Notes: generated by a model from the sequence alone, not told the origin. 64,000 nucleotides of DNA from an uncultured Eubacteriales bacterium (GCA_905199755.1 CAJKHT010000003.1:16019-80018), one strand, 5' to 3'; counted from the stretch's first letter, positions 40,250-49,789 are shown. Numbers and translations: made by a program.

Positions 40250-42928
40250 TTACTGTACCCCTACGGGTTCGCCGTCCAAAAGTCCCATATTCTTAAAGTC
40301 AAGCTTCGGGAAGTCCGGGATTTTTGTATAAACCTCACTGTCATCTTTAAGCGTAAAGTCTTTCTTTGAGTAATCTATAAATCCGGGATCGGATTTCGTC
40401 ACTATATTGTCCGCTGCATCAACCAGCTGTTCGGCTGCATTATACCCCTGTGCTTGCTGTGTCTGATTAAGCGAGCTGATAGGAATACCGATATTCACCA
40501 CTACATTGCCCTTAAAGCTGTTGTTTTTCTGATATGCTGCAAAGTGATGCTCAAAGAAATGTGCCACTTCGGGATTTTTTTCGGAATATTTCGGACTGTA
40601 TATCTGCCACTGACTGTATATATTCTTTACACTGTCAGACTGCAAATTCCATTTTGCATCTGGATTATATGTATGTGCGCCCTCGTATGTACCCGAGGTA
40701 TCAATGAAAATATTATTATTCACAACATTTTCAATTCCCTGCGCGCATACACCTCTTATTCCGTTTGCGTCCTTGATACCTATATTATAGAATACATTTT
40801 CCGTCACCTGAAGTCCGTTTCCGTTATTATCGCTTCGTATTCCTGCCACATTCATCTGCCTTTCGGTAAATATCTGCTGTCCCAAATCATGGATATAGTT
40901 GCGTCTTATAACTACATTTCTTTCCCAAGGATACTGATATACATTAAGATATATAGCATCCATATCATGGAATTCTTTTACCGCATCATAAATATTATTG
41001 TATTCCACCGTGTGGTTCGGACCGTAGATTATCATTGCCGCATGCGGCATATCATGTATTTCGTTATGGCTTACGTTCACCCCTACCGATTTATAACCCA
41101 AGGTTATACCCGACTGATACGAACGCTCTATCTGAGCCGCCTTGTATATGTGATTGTTTACCACACTGTTTTCGGAGGAAATTATGTTGTCATAGTCTCC
41201 GCCGTTCATGCTTACTCCGGTTGAGCCTATATCATGAATGAGGCTGTTTTTAACGGTGCTGTTTGTGCCGTTAATGTATATACCGTTTGTACCCATATCG
41301 GAGATTTCGCAGTTTTCCACATTGAAGCTCTTAACTCCCGTTACTCTTATGCCGCCTGCACGGGATGCCGTTATTTTAAGGTTTTTAAACGTCACGTTTT
41401 TCACATCCGAGCCTGTTATAAGATTTTCGGTGTTCTGCGAAAGCTGTATATCCGATTTTTCCCCGAAGCTGCTGTCGGGATACAGATACAGCATTTTTGT
41501 ATTACGGTCTATGTAGTATTCACCCGGTTCGTCAATTTCCTCAAAGATATTTTCATAGCGTATGAAATGCTTTGAATAATAGCTTGTTACCGAGCCTTCT
41601 TTAAGGGTTATCTGTCCGTTTTCTATCTTGTCTATTGGGAAATATCCGTAGAAATAGTTTGGTCCGAGTACTCCCGATGTATATATCTCATTTATATTTG
41701 TTTTCCACTTTGTAGGACGGTCATAGTCTATCTTGTAAACCGCGCCTTCAAGTACTCCTTTCTGACTTCTTGCTCCGCTGCGCACAATCTCGGTTGTACC
41801 TGCCCAATCCTTGTTGGGCCATCTTGAAAGCTGCTGTCTGCTGCCGTCTATGTACAGCTCCGCTTGCGGAAGCTCTCCCGATGCAATAAGAAATCCACGT
41901 CTTGAAAGCTGTCCCAAATCCGTTATGCCAAGCTTATTTAAGTCTATCTGCACAACCTTATTCGCTGCCGACTTATCCAAAAGCTTTGCCGCCATATCCT
42001 TGTCTATCGGCTCAAATTCACTGTACGGCAATGCTTTGCCGCCTGTTATCCTTGCCGTTTCGCCCGGATATGACATATATGTTACGGGGCTTTCGTCCGT
42101 TCCCGAATCATCGGAGGTAAGCTCAAACGAGCCGTTCATCACATAATCTCCGCCGCGGAGATAAACCGTTATGCCTCCGTTGGGATATGCTCCGCCCGAT
42201 ATTATCTCCCTTATGCTGTCACGCGCTTTTTCAAGAGTCTTGAACGGTTTTTCTATCGAACCGTCATTTGAATCGCTGCCGTCATTTGAAACATAGAACA
42301 AATTGCCCGCTTTTATGCCGTTATTGTCATCTGCTCCGTTATTTCCGAAGTCTCCGTTTTCAATCATACGGTTTATAATCACGCACGCTTCGGCTCTGGT
42401 TGTACTGCGTTCGCTCCTGAAGCTGTTGTCCTGATAGCCGTACATCAGCTTGTTTGCATATGCCGCCAACACATATTCCTTTGAATCATTATATATATCA
42501 TAATAATCCGAAATGCGCGATATTAAATAGTCTCTCTCGCTGCCTACAACCCTGTCTGCGCCTATCGCCCTTACGCATATTCTTGCAATTTCGCTGCGCT
42601 TTATAGGACGGGTATAGCTGTCAAACTCATCACTGTAAATAAGCTTCTCTTTCAAAGCCGCATCTATATACGGCTTTGACCAGCTCCATTGCTGCTGCGG
42701 TACCTTAATACCCATAGCAGCAATGGTCATTTTCAAAAATTCATCTACGTTAACGCTGCTGTCCGGTCTAAAGCAGCCGCCGTCGCCCTGTACAACTTCC
42801 TGTCGGGTAAGCTTATCTATAAATTTTTCAGCCCAATGCCCCTGTACATCTGTGTAGCTTGCAGATACGGATATATTGCCTATACAGATTGCCGAAGCCA
42901 ATGCAAGAATCAAAGCTCTTTTCTTCAC
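40250..42928 (-). CDS. SLH-anchored right-handed beta-helix protein (pectate-lyase-like)
   Basis: An 892-residue surface protein paralogous to the one at 29623-32508. It has a signal peptide (about 1-23), three SLH repeats (about 24-190), a short linker, an L-F-Y-V-S-N-D-G-S-D opening segment, and a long parallel beta-helix (about 220-850) with a conserved H-D-M-D-A-I segment and the W-E-R motif shared with the neighbour at 42971-44968. Pectate-lyase-like catalysis is plausible but not shown. The start is set at a GTG with GGAGG eight bases upstream; the in-frame ATG five codons earlier overlaps that ribosome binding site. Confidence 0.88.
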   Translation of the reverse strand: MKKRALILALASAICIGNISVSASYTDVQGHWAEKFIDKLTRQEVVQGDGGCFRPDSSVNVDEFLKMTIAAMGIKVPQQQWSWSKPYIDAALKEKLIYSDEFDSYTRPIKRSEIARICVRAIGADRVVGSERDYLISRISDYYDIYNDSKEYVLAAYANKLMYGYQDNSFRSERSTTRAEACVIINRMIENGDFGNNGADDNNGIKAGNLFYVSNDGSDSNDGSIEKPFKTLEKARDSIREIISGGAYPNGGITVYLRGGDYVMNGSFELTSDDSGTDESPVTYMSYPGETARITGGKALPYSEFEPIDKDMAAKLLDKSAANKVVQIDLNKLGITDLGQLSRRGFLIASGELPQAELYIDGSRQQLSRWPNKDWAGTTEIVRSGARSQKGVLEGAVYKIDYDRPTKWKTNINEIYTSGVLGPNYFYGYFPIDKIENGQITLKEGSVTSYYSKHFIRYENIFEEIDEPGEYYIDRNTKMLYLYPDSSFGEKSDIQLSQNTENLITGSDVKNVTFKNLKITASRAGGIRVTGVKSFNVENCEISDMGTNGIYINGTNSTVKNSLIHDIGSTGVSMNGGDYDNIISSENSVVNNHIYKAAQIERSYQSGITLGYKSVGVNVSHNEIHDMPHAAMIIYGPNHTVEYNNIYDAVKEFHDMDAIYLNVYQYPWERNVVIRRNYIHDLGQQIFTERQMNVAGIRSDNNGNGLQVTENVFYNIGIKDANGIRGVCAQGIENVVNNNIFIDTSGTYEGAHTYNPDAKWNLQSDSVKNIYSQWQIYSPKYSEKNPEVAHFFEHHFAAYQKNNSFKGNVVVNIGIPISSLNQTQQAQGYNAAEQLVDAADNIVTKSDPGFIDYSKKDFTLKDDSEVYTKIPDFPKLDFKNMGLLDGEPVGVQ

Positions 42929-42970
42929 ACCGCATTCCTCCATTAATGTAATTTGAATTTTATGGTCTTT

Positions 42971-44968
42971 TTACTTTATCAGTCCGAATGATGACATAAG
43001 CATATTCGGAAAATCACCGACAAGCTTTTTCGCATTCTGCGAAAGCTCAAAATTGCCGTTCTTGTAATCCGCAAATCCCGGATCGGAAGTACCGACATAA
43101 TTGCCGCTCGCGTCCGTGAGCTTTACATTTCCTCTGTAGCCCTCCGCGTTAAGCTGCACCTCATTTTCTGCATTGTCATTGTATTTGCTTAACGGGAAAG
43201 CAATATTTACTGTTATATTGTTTTTAAATTCGTTTGTCTTTGAAAAGTTCGGATGCTCTTTAAAGAAATTATACAGCTCCGGGAAATATTTTCCGTAAAC
43301 CGGAAGATATGTATCCATCCCTTTTTTAAGCTCCGAAACCTTTACACCGTTTATCGTATCATTATCACCGTAAAGACAGCCGTTCTCATCTGCTGTCTTT
43401 TCAACATATTTCTGAGTGTTTATATATGTTTCATTGCAATCCACAAACAAATTATTTACTATCCTGTTGTGTGTCCCCTCCGCGGTAACGGCTCCGATAT
43501 TGTTATTGTTTCCGTCGCCTATTCCGACAAACAGGTTTCCGAAAACATTAAGTCCGCAGCCCTTGTTATCGGTACGGATTGCACGCACGTTTATCTGGTG
43601 TACTCCGTTTATCGAGCTTTTTCCTATATCATGGAAGTAGTTGCCGTAAATCCTGTTTCCCCTCTCCCACGGATAATTGGAGTTATTTGCATACAGCGCA
43701 TCCATATCGCTGAATTCCGTAACAAGGTTATCAAACTCGTTTCCGTATATTTCATTGTTCACGCCGTAGAATATCATTCCCGCATGAGGGCCGTCATGAA
43801 TATGATTTCTCGCCGCCGCTGCACCGACACACCGATAACCGAAGTTTATACCTGCTTTATAGCTTCTTTCAAGTCTTGCAAAATTATAAATATCATTATT
43901 GCATACAAGATTATAATTCGGTATTATTTTATCATAATTTCCGCATCTTGTAAACTCTATACCGTTTTGTCCCACGTCATGTATACGATTATTACGCAGT
44001 GTTATTTTATCGGAAGCGTCAAGACGTATGCCGTGAGCACCGAAGCTGTTTATATCACAGTTTATAAAGCTGATGCCGTGGTTATCGTTTCCGGTAACGG
44101 CAGAACCTCTGCCGCCTTTAAAGGTCAGATTTTCAAAAATAATATTCCGGCAGCCGTCAAGCCTTATCAATGAATTAACGGATGTATTTAACGTGCTGTG
44201 CGTGGGCATTGTAAGTGTCAGCACCGCGTTTTTGTCCGTATTCTCCGGCGGATAGAAATACAGTATTCCGTCCTCACGGTCTATGTAATATTCGCCCGGG
44301 GAGTCGAGCTCCTCGGGGATATTTTCGAATCTGAAATAAGGCGAGGTGTAGTATTTCATTACCGCACCCTCTCTTAAATAAAGGCGCCTGTTTTCATTGT
44401 CAAAGCTGCTTACGGGATAATAGTCAAATTCATAATTAGGACCGAGAGTTCCCGAAAGCCACACATCGCTCTGCCTGCTCCACTGCGACGGACGGTCATA
44501 ATCCACCGTAAAGCTGCAGCCGTCTGCGATGCCGCTCTTTGACCTTGTACCATACTTATCAACCGATTTCAGTCCGACAAATCCGTCATTCGGCCACCCT
44601 GCAAGCTTTTGCACAGTGCCGTCAAGACTCAATTCCGCCTGCGCCTCCTTATCCGCCGAAATAAGATGACCGCGGCGTGAGATTTCACCGTAATCGGTAA
44701 TTCCGGCAGCTTTTAGGCTGTACTGTAAAATCTTCCCCTGCGCGGGCTTGTCAACAATTTTATCCGTAAAGCTGTCGGATGCTGCTGTCATATCCGACAG
44801 CTTTATATCCGTGCCGCCGTTTATTGTAACGCTTTCATTGCGATATGCGCTTATGCGCAGCGGCTTATACCATTCTGCCGAATATGACATATTTACGGTA
44901 TCGGTTACATAATATACACCGCCGCGCATACATATTTCATTTGCCTGTACCTCCCCGGCAAGCTCCAA
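42971..44968 (-). CDS. Right-handed beta-helix protein, lacks its own start (split gene)
   Basis: A beta-helix protein related to those at 40250-42928 and 29623-32508, with the same S-D-M-D-A-L and P-W-E-R-G segments. The only in-frame standard start is a TTG at 44968 with a poor ribosome site, and starting there removes conserved sequence. The same frame is open upstream to about 45085 and encodes I-Y-V-S-A-N-S-G-D-D followed by P-V-K-T-L-E-K-A-L, the normal beginning of this domain. There is no signal peptide or SLH region. The frame joins the preceding propeller gene by a -1 shift at 45070, which would give one protein of about 1544 residues. Treat the 5' end given here as a minimum. Confidence 0.75.
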   Translation of the reverse strand: MELAGEVQANEICMRGGVYYVTDTVNMSYSAEWYKPLRISAYRNESVTINGGTDIKLSDMTAASDSFTDKIVDKPAQGKILQYSLKAAGITDYGEISRRGHLISADKEAQAELSLDGTVQKLAGWPNDGFVGLKSVDKYGTRSKSGIADGCSFTVDYDRPSQWSRQSDVWLSGTLGPNYEFDYYPVSSFDNENRRLYLREGAVMKYYTSPYFRFENIPEELDSPGEYYIDREDGILYFYPPENTDKNAVLTLTMPTHSTLNTSVNSLIRLDGCRNIIFENLTFKGGRGSAVTGNDNHGISFINCDINSFGAHGIRLDASDKITLRNNRIHDVGQNGIEFTRCGNYDKIIPNYNLVCNNDIYNFARLERSYKAGINFGYRCVGAAAARNHIHDGPHAGMIFYGVNNEIYGNEFDNLVTEFSDMDALYANNSNYPWERGNRIYGNYFHDIGKSSINGVHQINVRAIRTDNKGCGLNVFGNLFVGIGDGNNNNIGAVTAEGTHNRIVNNLFVDCNETYINTQKYVEKTADENGCLYGDNDTINGVKVSELKKGMDTYLPVYGKYFPELYNFFKEHPNFSKTNEFKNNITVNIAFPLSKYNDNAENEVQLNAEGYRGNVKLTDASGNYVGTSDPGFADYKNGNFELSQNAKKLVGDFPNMLMSSFGLIK

Positions 44969-45063
44969 TGCCTTTTCAAGAGTTTTTACCGGGTGGTTAT
45001 ATGTCCCTTTTGCCGAGTCGTCTCCCGAATTTGCCGAAACATATATTTTTTCCTGACCGTCCG

Positions 45064-47604
45064 TTAATTGAAAGGGGTTGAAACTCCTCTCAGAGGATGC
45101 ATACCGTCAAGGCTGTTCCATACGAATATACGCATTTCCGAGCCGGATTCCACATCATCGGCTACCGGAACATCCAGAGTTTTTGTTTCGGCATTGTAAT
45201 CTGATACGGTCATAGGTTTTGACGCAGCTGTCTGCACAAGTTTTCCGCCCGTATAAATTGCCGCTATAATTGTCAGGTCAAGTGGCGCAGGCTGCTGATT
45301 ATCAACATCAACACTTACTGTAAGGCTTTCGCCCGGTGTCAGTGTTACGTCACTGTGCAGTGCTGCATTCTTGTATTCATAGCTGCCGCCGATGTTCTTA
45401 TCGATAACCGCAACCGCACTGTCCGTACCGTTGCTTGCCGTTGCTATAAAGCGGTCGCCCGTTGTCTTGAATACGTTTGTCATGCCGTATGTGATTTCAT
45501 CGTCGGTTGTTACCGCCCCAACAGCATTGCTTGCAAGACTGTATCCGTTTTTAAAATCTTCGGAATCGGGCGCTGTATAAATTTTCCCGTTAGGACTTGT
45601 CAGCATGAATACCGAATCGTTTGTATCTATTGCATTACATACAATACCGCCTGCCACAACCGGACCTTGGATTGCTTTATCATCTGCTGTGATGGCTTTT
45701 GGTATAATTACGGTTCTGAGATTTTTATCTACGACTGCAACAAATTTGCCGAGATTTTTACTGTAAACCGCATCTGTCAAATCACCGTTTCCTATTCCCA
45801 ATACATTTGAATACTGACTGTTTATGAATGAACGCACTACACTCCACTTACCAATTTCTTCCGCAGAGGAGTTTGAATTGTCTCTTACAACACCGAGATA
45901 AGCCTGTGCCATAAGTACTGCCGGATCTGCTTCGTCGCTTACCGCTATCTGATTTAATGTGGTAATGGCTGCCGGAATATTGCTCAGTGTGCTTACATCT
46001 GCAACTTCCGATGCGTAATCTTTATTCCATGCGGTGTATTTCATAAGTTTACGAGCGCCGTTTGTTGTATAAAGATTGCCGCCCGCAATTCTGATGTCGG
46101 CATTAAGAGCCAGTCCCGTATAAACAGTGCCCTCCGCATCGCCTTCGTCCGCATATCCCTTAACAACATTCCAATTCACGCCGTCTGACGATGTGAGAGA
46201 ATAACCCACATGATCTTTTGTAGATGCCGAAACAATGAATATTCCCTGTGACTCCCACCATACAGAGCCGTTTCTTACTTCGCTGTAACCTGTAAACACA
46301 CCTTTATTATAATTTCTCTGTGAAAAAGTGTATCCGGTATAGGTGTTTGTCCAGTTAAAGCCGTCCGATGATGTGAAAATTTTTCCGTAATATTTATCGT
46401 CCGAATCCGCTGATGTTGTATCGCCGTATACTATGTATTTGCCGAGAGTTTCACTGTATGTACCGCCGATAAGTCTTACTCCCTTGAACGGGTCTTTATC
46501 CTCTGTCGGTTTTACCGTCGGTTCGCCTATAGTCAGATACTTCGGAACATACTCCGTAATATTGCAGTACTCGCTGAGATTTCCTTTATAAACATTCTTT
46601 TTGCCCAGTGCAACAAAGCTGCTGCCATCGTCCGAAAATTCTATGTTTTTAATAGGTTCTGCCGCTGCCGTTTTTCCCGTTTCAACAGGGATTTGTGTCC
46701 ACTGTGTATCTGCCGTTATTACGGTATTGGGGGTATAATACATTGTACCGTCGCTCATACCTATGACAATAACGTTATCGTTTGCGGCTATTCCTGTAAC
46801 CGTTACACCGTCCTTAATCTCATACTGACCGAAATGCTTCGGATCGACTGCCGCATAAAGATTGCCCGTATCTGTCACCGCAAGGAACTGGTCTGCACCT
46901 TTTGCATATATCATATCGGTAACCGTTGCCGGTATCGAACCGCCCGCATTGCTGTCTACCGTTTCCCATGTGCACGGTGAACCCGGAGTCATTTTTACAT
47001 AATACTGATATTTTGAACCTACCGTATACATATAAATATCACCGTTTGAATCCTTCGGCTTTGCCGCTACCGAGCGAAACGCAAGCGCCCCTACAAGCTT
47101 ATTTTTATTGTTGCCGTACTGTTTTGTCGTAAGATTGTCCTGTGCGTTTACCGAGCTGTCAGAAGAGCCGCCCGCAAGCAGAAGATATTTATCCTCCGTT
47201 GTGAGATATGTATTTGTCGACCAATGTATGTTGGCATTTTCATTCCATGTAATTCCGTCCGTTGATGTGAATGTTGTAGCGGCTCCGTGAGCAACAAAAA
47301 CGTTTTTATCTTCCCAATACACAAGCTGCTGCTGCGATGCCGGGTTATGGGAAATATTTGCTTTTGAAATTTCTTTCTTCTTTGTCCAGTTCAGACCGCC
47401 GTCAGTGGAGGTATAGAGCTGCGCACCTGTCAAATTACTGTTTTTAGCCATAGCAACATATGTGTCGCCGTGATGCGCAATATCTATGAATTGATAATCT
47501 GTATCCAAAGATACGCTGCCCTCGGCATGCGTCGGAGCTGCGCCCAATGTGCCGAACACCATGCTCAGCGATAAGATGAATGAGAACACTTTTTTGTTTT
47601 TCAT
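45064..47604 (-). CDS. Secreted Asp-box propeller protein, probable front half of a split gene
   Basis: An 846-residue exported protein: signal peptide (1-27), then one or two BNR/Asp-box beta-propellers (about 30-750; S-T-D-G-G-L-N-W, S-S-D-G-F-N-W and S-S-D-G-V-N-W boxes), then a small beta domain (about 755-840) like the C-terminus of the LamG-like protein at 62-2377. It shares its N-terminal region with the SLH propeller at 36789-40235 but has no SLH domain. It ends at a TAA directly after the heptamer C-CCT-TTC; a -1 shift there reads into the beta-helix frame downstream. It follows the permease genes of locus B, with GGAAAGG upstream of the ATG. Enzymatic activity is not assigned. Confidence 0.85.
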   Translation of the reverse strand: MKNKKVFSFILSLSMVFGTLGAAPTHAEGSVSLDTDYQFIDIAHHGDTYVAMAKNSNLTGAQLYTSTDGGLNWTKKKEISKANISHNPASQQQLVYWEDKNVFVAHGAATTFTSTDGITWNENANIHWSTNTYLTTEDKYLLLAGGSSDSSVNAQDNLTTKQYGNNKNKLVGALAFRSVAAKPKDSNGDIYMYTVGSKYQYYVKMTPGSPCTWETVDSNAGGSIPATVTDMIYAKGADQFLAVTDTGNLYAAVDPKHFGQYEIKDGVTVTGIAANDNVIVIGMSDGTMYYTPNTVITADTQWTQIPVETGKTAAAEPIKNIEFSDDGSSFVALGKKNVYKGNLSEYCNITEYVPKYLTIGEPTVKPTEDKDPFKGVRLIGGTYSETLGKYIVYGDTTSADSDDKYYGKIFTSSDGFNWTNTYTGYTFSQRNYNKGVFTGYSEVRNGSVWWESQGIFIVSASTKDHVGYSLTSSDGVNWNVVKGYADEGDAEGTVYTGLALNADIRIAGGNLYTTNGARKLMKYTAWNKDYASEVADVSTLSNIPAAITTLNQIAVSDEADPAVLMAQAYLGVVRDNSNSSAEEIGKWSVVRSFINSQYSNVLGIGNGDLTDAVYSKNLGKFVAVVDKNLRTVIIPKAITADDKAIQGPVVAGGIVCNAIDTNDSVFMLTSPNGKIYTAPDSEDFKNGYSLASNAVGAVTTDDEITYGMTNVFKTTGDRFIATASNGTDSAVAVIDKNIGGSYEYKNAALHSDVTLTPGESLTVSVDVDNQQPAPLDLTIIAAIYTGGKLVQTAASKPMTVSDYNAETKTLDVPVADDVESGSEMRIFVWNSLDGMHPLRGVSTPFN
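45070..45076 (-). other. Candidate -1 frameshift heptamer
   Basis: On the minus strand the reading frame of the propeller gene passes through C-CCT-TTC, an exact X-XXY-YYZ slippery pattern, two codons before its TAA. A -1 slip continues into the beta-helix frame. Equally, loss of one C from an original run of five C would produce the same arrangement, as a mutation or sequence error. Confidence 0.5.
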
Positions 47605-47682
47605 TTCGTTTTTCCTTTCCTTTGTTAAATTTTTTATATAGCCTGCGCCCTTTCTTGCATAACCGCAGGATATTTACATTAA

Positions 47683-48576
47683 TTAACCCTTTACCGCTCC
47701 GACCGTAAGACCTTTTGCAAAGTACTTCTGGAAGAACGGGAACACTACCAGCATCGGACCGGCAGCCACCATACACATTGCAAATCTTATAGTTTCCGAC
47801 GGGAGCTGTGTGGCGTCCATATCGATTCCCGCTATCGGTGTGCTTTCCGCCATGTTCTTTACAAATTCAACCTCACGCAGTATCTTTTGCAGCAAATACT
47901 GCAAGGAATACAGATTGGTTGATTTTATGTATATCAGCGCCGTGTTCCAGTCGTTCCATCTTGCCAGAAGCGTTAAAAGCGATATTGTGGCTATAACCGG
48001 CTTTGAAAGCGGAATTACTATTTTAAAGAATATTCTCAGCTCACTTGCTCCGTCAATTTTAGCCGCCTCCGTCAATGACTGCGGAAGTCCCTGGAAGAAT
48101 GTTCTTATTACTATTACATGGAATGCATTTACAAGATTGGGAAATATATATACCCATACGGTGTTTCCCATATGCAGGTACCTTGTTATCCATATATAGC
48201 TCGGAATCAATCCACCCGAAAACAGCATTGTGAAAAATATAAAGAATGTAACAAGCTTCTTATATTTATAGTTCGGCTTTGAAAGCGGATAGGCAAGCAT
48301 TGCCATAACGATTACTCCCAGAAATGTTGCCGCCAGCGAATAGAATATTGTTATCTTGTATGAGTCCAGCAGCTGCTGCGGATTTTTGAAAACATACTTA
48401 TATGCCTCCGTTGAAAAATGCGACGGTATGAGCTTGTAGCCCTCAGCTATCAAAGACTGTTCATTGGTGAACGAAGCCGAGATTATCAGCACAAACGGCA
48501 GTATAAATAGTAACGAACCCAGACAGAACAGCAGATTTATTATTATCTGAGGAATTTTATTTTCTCTTTTTTTCAT
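47683..48576 (-). CDS. Carbohydrate ABC transporter permease (YtcP/LplC type), locus B
   Basis: A 297-residue permease with about six transmembrane helices and the ATPase-contact loop near S-L-T-E-A-A-K-I-D-G-A-S (about residues 180-192). It is homologous to the permease at 12917-13837. It pairs with the LplB-type protein encoded directly upstream. AGGAGG overlaps the upstream stop codon, suggesting coupled translation. Its binding protein is encoded far downstream at 32539-34083, and no ATPase is present. Confidence 0.95.
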   Translation of the reverse strand: MKKRENKIPQIIINLLFCLGSLLFILPFVLIISASFTNEQSLIAEGYKLIPSHFSTEAYKYVFKNPQQLLDSYKITIFYSLAATFLGVIVMAMLAYPLSKPNYKYKKLVTFFIFFTMLFSGGLIPSYIWITRYLHMGNTVWVYIFPNLVNAFHVIVIRTFFQGLPQSLTEAAKIDGASELRIFFKIVIPLSKPVIATISLLTLLARWNDWNTALIYIKSTNLYSLQYLLQKILREVEFVKNMAESTPIAGIDMDATQLPSETIRFAMCMVAAGPMLVVFPFFQKYFAKGLTVGAVKG

Positions 48577-48589
48577 TTTTCTGCCCTCC

Positions 48590-49546
48590 TTAGAACAACG
48601 AATTTTCCGGTGAAATTTTCTTGACTATTAGGTTCGTTCCCACTACCATTATAAATCCGACTACCGACTGGAACAATCCGACAGCTGTTGTCATTCCTAT
48701 ATCATCACCCGTTCTCAGTCCGCGGTATACATATGTATCAATAATATCCGTTGTCGGATACAAGAGACCGATGTCTCGCGGAATGGTGTAGAACAATCCG
48801 AAATCACCCTTTATGATATGTCCGACATCGAGGATTGTAAGTATTACCATAAGCGGTACGAGTGACGGCAGCGTTATATATATAATCTGTTTGAATCGGC
48901 TTGCGCCGTCCACCTGTGCTGCTTCAAACAGCTGTTCATCAATACCCATAAGCGCCGCATAATACATTATTGTTTTCAGTCCCACCGTTTTCCACAGATT
49001 TACTATCGGCAGAATGAATACCCAATACTTCGGTTCGGAATACCATTGCAGTCCCTCACCGCCGAATTTCCGTATAATGTTATTTAACACTCCGAGATTC
49101 GGTTCAAGAAGCATATATGTTATGTAGCCTACAATTACCCATGACAGGAAGTGCGGCAGTATCATGCTTGTCTGATAAAATTTCAGTGCGGCACGGCTTT
49201 TTACTTCATAAAGCAATATTGCCACAAGCACCGCAGCAATGATTCCCAGAACTATGAACAGCAATCCGTATCCGACAGTGTTTCGTCCTATACGCCATGC
49301 ATCCTGCGATGAGAAGAAGAATTTGAAATTATCCAATCCCACCCATTTGCTTTTGAAAATTCCGAGATTGTTTCTGTAATCCTTAAATGCGATTATAATA
49401 CCGAACATCGGAATATATGCAAAAAGTATCAGCAGTACAATTCCGGGAATAAGCAGAATTGACAATTCGGCATTATCTTTAAAGTCTTTCCATCTGCTCT
49501 TTTTGGAGACAGCTTTTTTTGTATTTATTTTTTCGGATACATTCAT
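48590..49546 (-). CDS. Carbohydrate ABC transporter permease (LplB type), locus B
   Basis: A 318-residue permease with a basic N-terminus, six predicted transmembrane helices beginning near residue 28, and the contact loop L-F-E-A-A-Q-V-D-G-A-S (about residues 212-222). F-K-D-Y and W-V-G-L-D-N-F signatures match the LplB class. It is the first gene of locus B, transcribed divergently from the two-component system at 49790. GAGG lies nine bases upstream of the ATG. Confidence 0.95.
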   Translation of the reverse strand: MNVSEKINTKKAVSKKSRWKDFKDNAELSILLIPGIVLLILFAYIPMFGIIIAFKDYRNNLGIFKSKWVGLDNFKFFFSSQDAWRIGRNTVGYGLLFIVLGIIAAVLVAILLYEVKSRAALKFYQTSMILPHFLSWVIVGYITYMLLEPNLGVLNNIIRKFGGEGLQWYSEPKYWVFILPIVNLWKTVGLKTIMYYAALMGIDEQLFEAAQVDGASRFKQIIYITLPSLVPLMVILTILDVGHIIKGDFGLFYTIPRDIGLLYPTTDIIDTYVYRGLRTGDDIGMTTAVGLFQSVVGFIMVVGTNLIVKKISPENSLF

Positions 49547-49789
49547 AGATGGTTTCCTCGCTTTCTCTTTTTCTCTTGTTTACATTTTATCACGCTGTAT
49601 AATAACCGCGCAAGAATAAAAAATTTACATTTTGTTAATTTCTTTACCTCATTTTCCGTCACCGTTTAAAAATTCGTTTTCGCACTTGAATAATAATAAT
49701 TCGTATGCTATACTATTTATAAAAGTGAGGTTTTACGCCAAGCTTCAATTATATAACAAAACAGGAACAGTCATACAAGAGAGGTTAAT
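49547..49789. promoter_or_regulatory. Divergent control region between locus B and its two-component system
   Basis: This 243-bp gap holds no gene. On the plus strand a clear promoter lies at 49686-49714. On the minus strand the promoter for locus B is weak: TATTAT at 49599-49604 or TAAAAT in the following turn, without a good -35, as expected of an activator-dependent promoter. The 10-mer TTTACATTTT occurs at 49579-49588 and again at 49624-49633, 45 bp apart. These repeats are candidate regulator sites, although both are A/T-rich and could be chance. Confidence 0.45.
49686..49714 (+). promoter_or_regulatory. Promoter of the two-component operon
   Basis: TTGAAT at 49686-49691 and TATACT at 49709-49714 are 17 bp apart, about 75 bases upstream of the response-regulator ATG. 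Confidence 0.7.
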
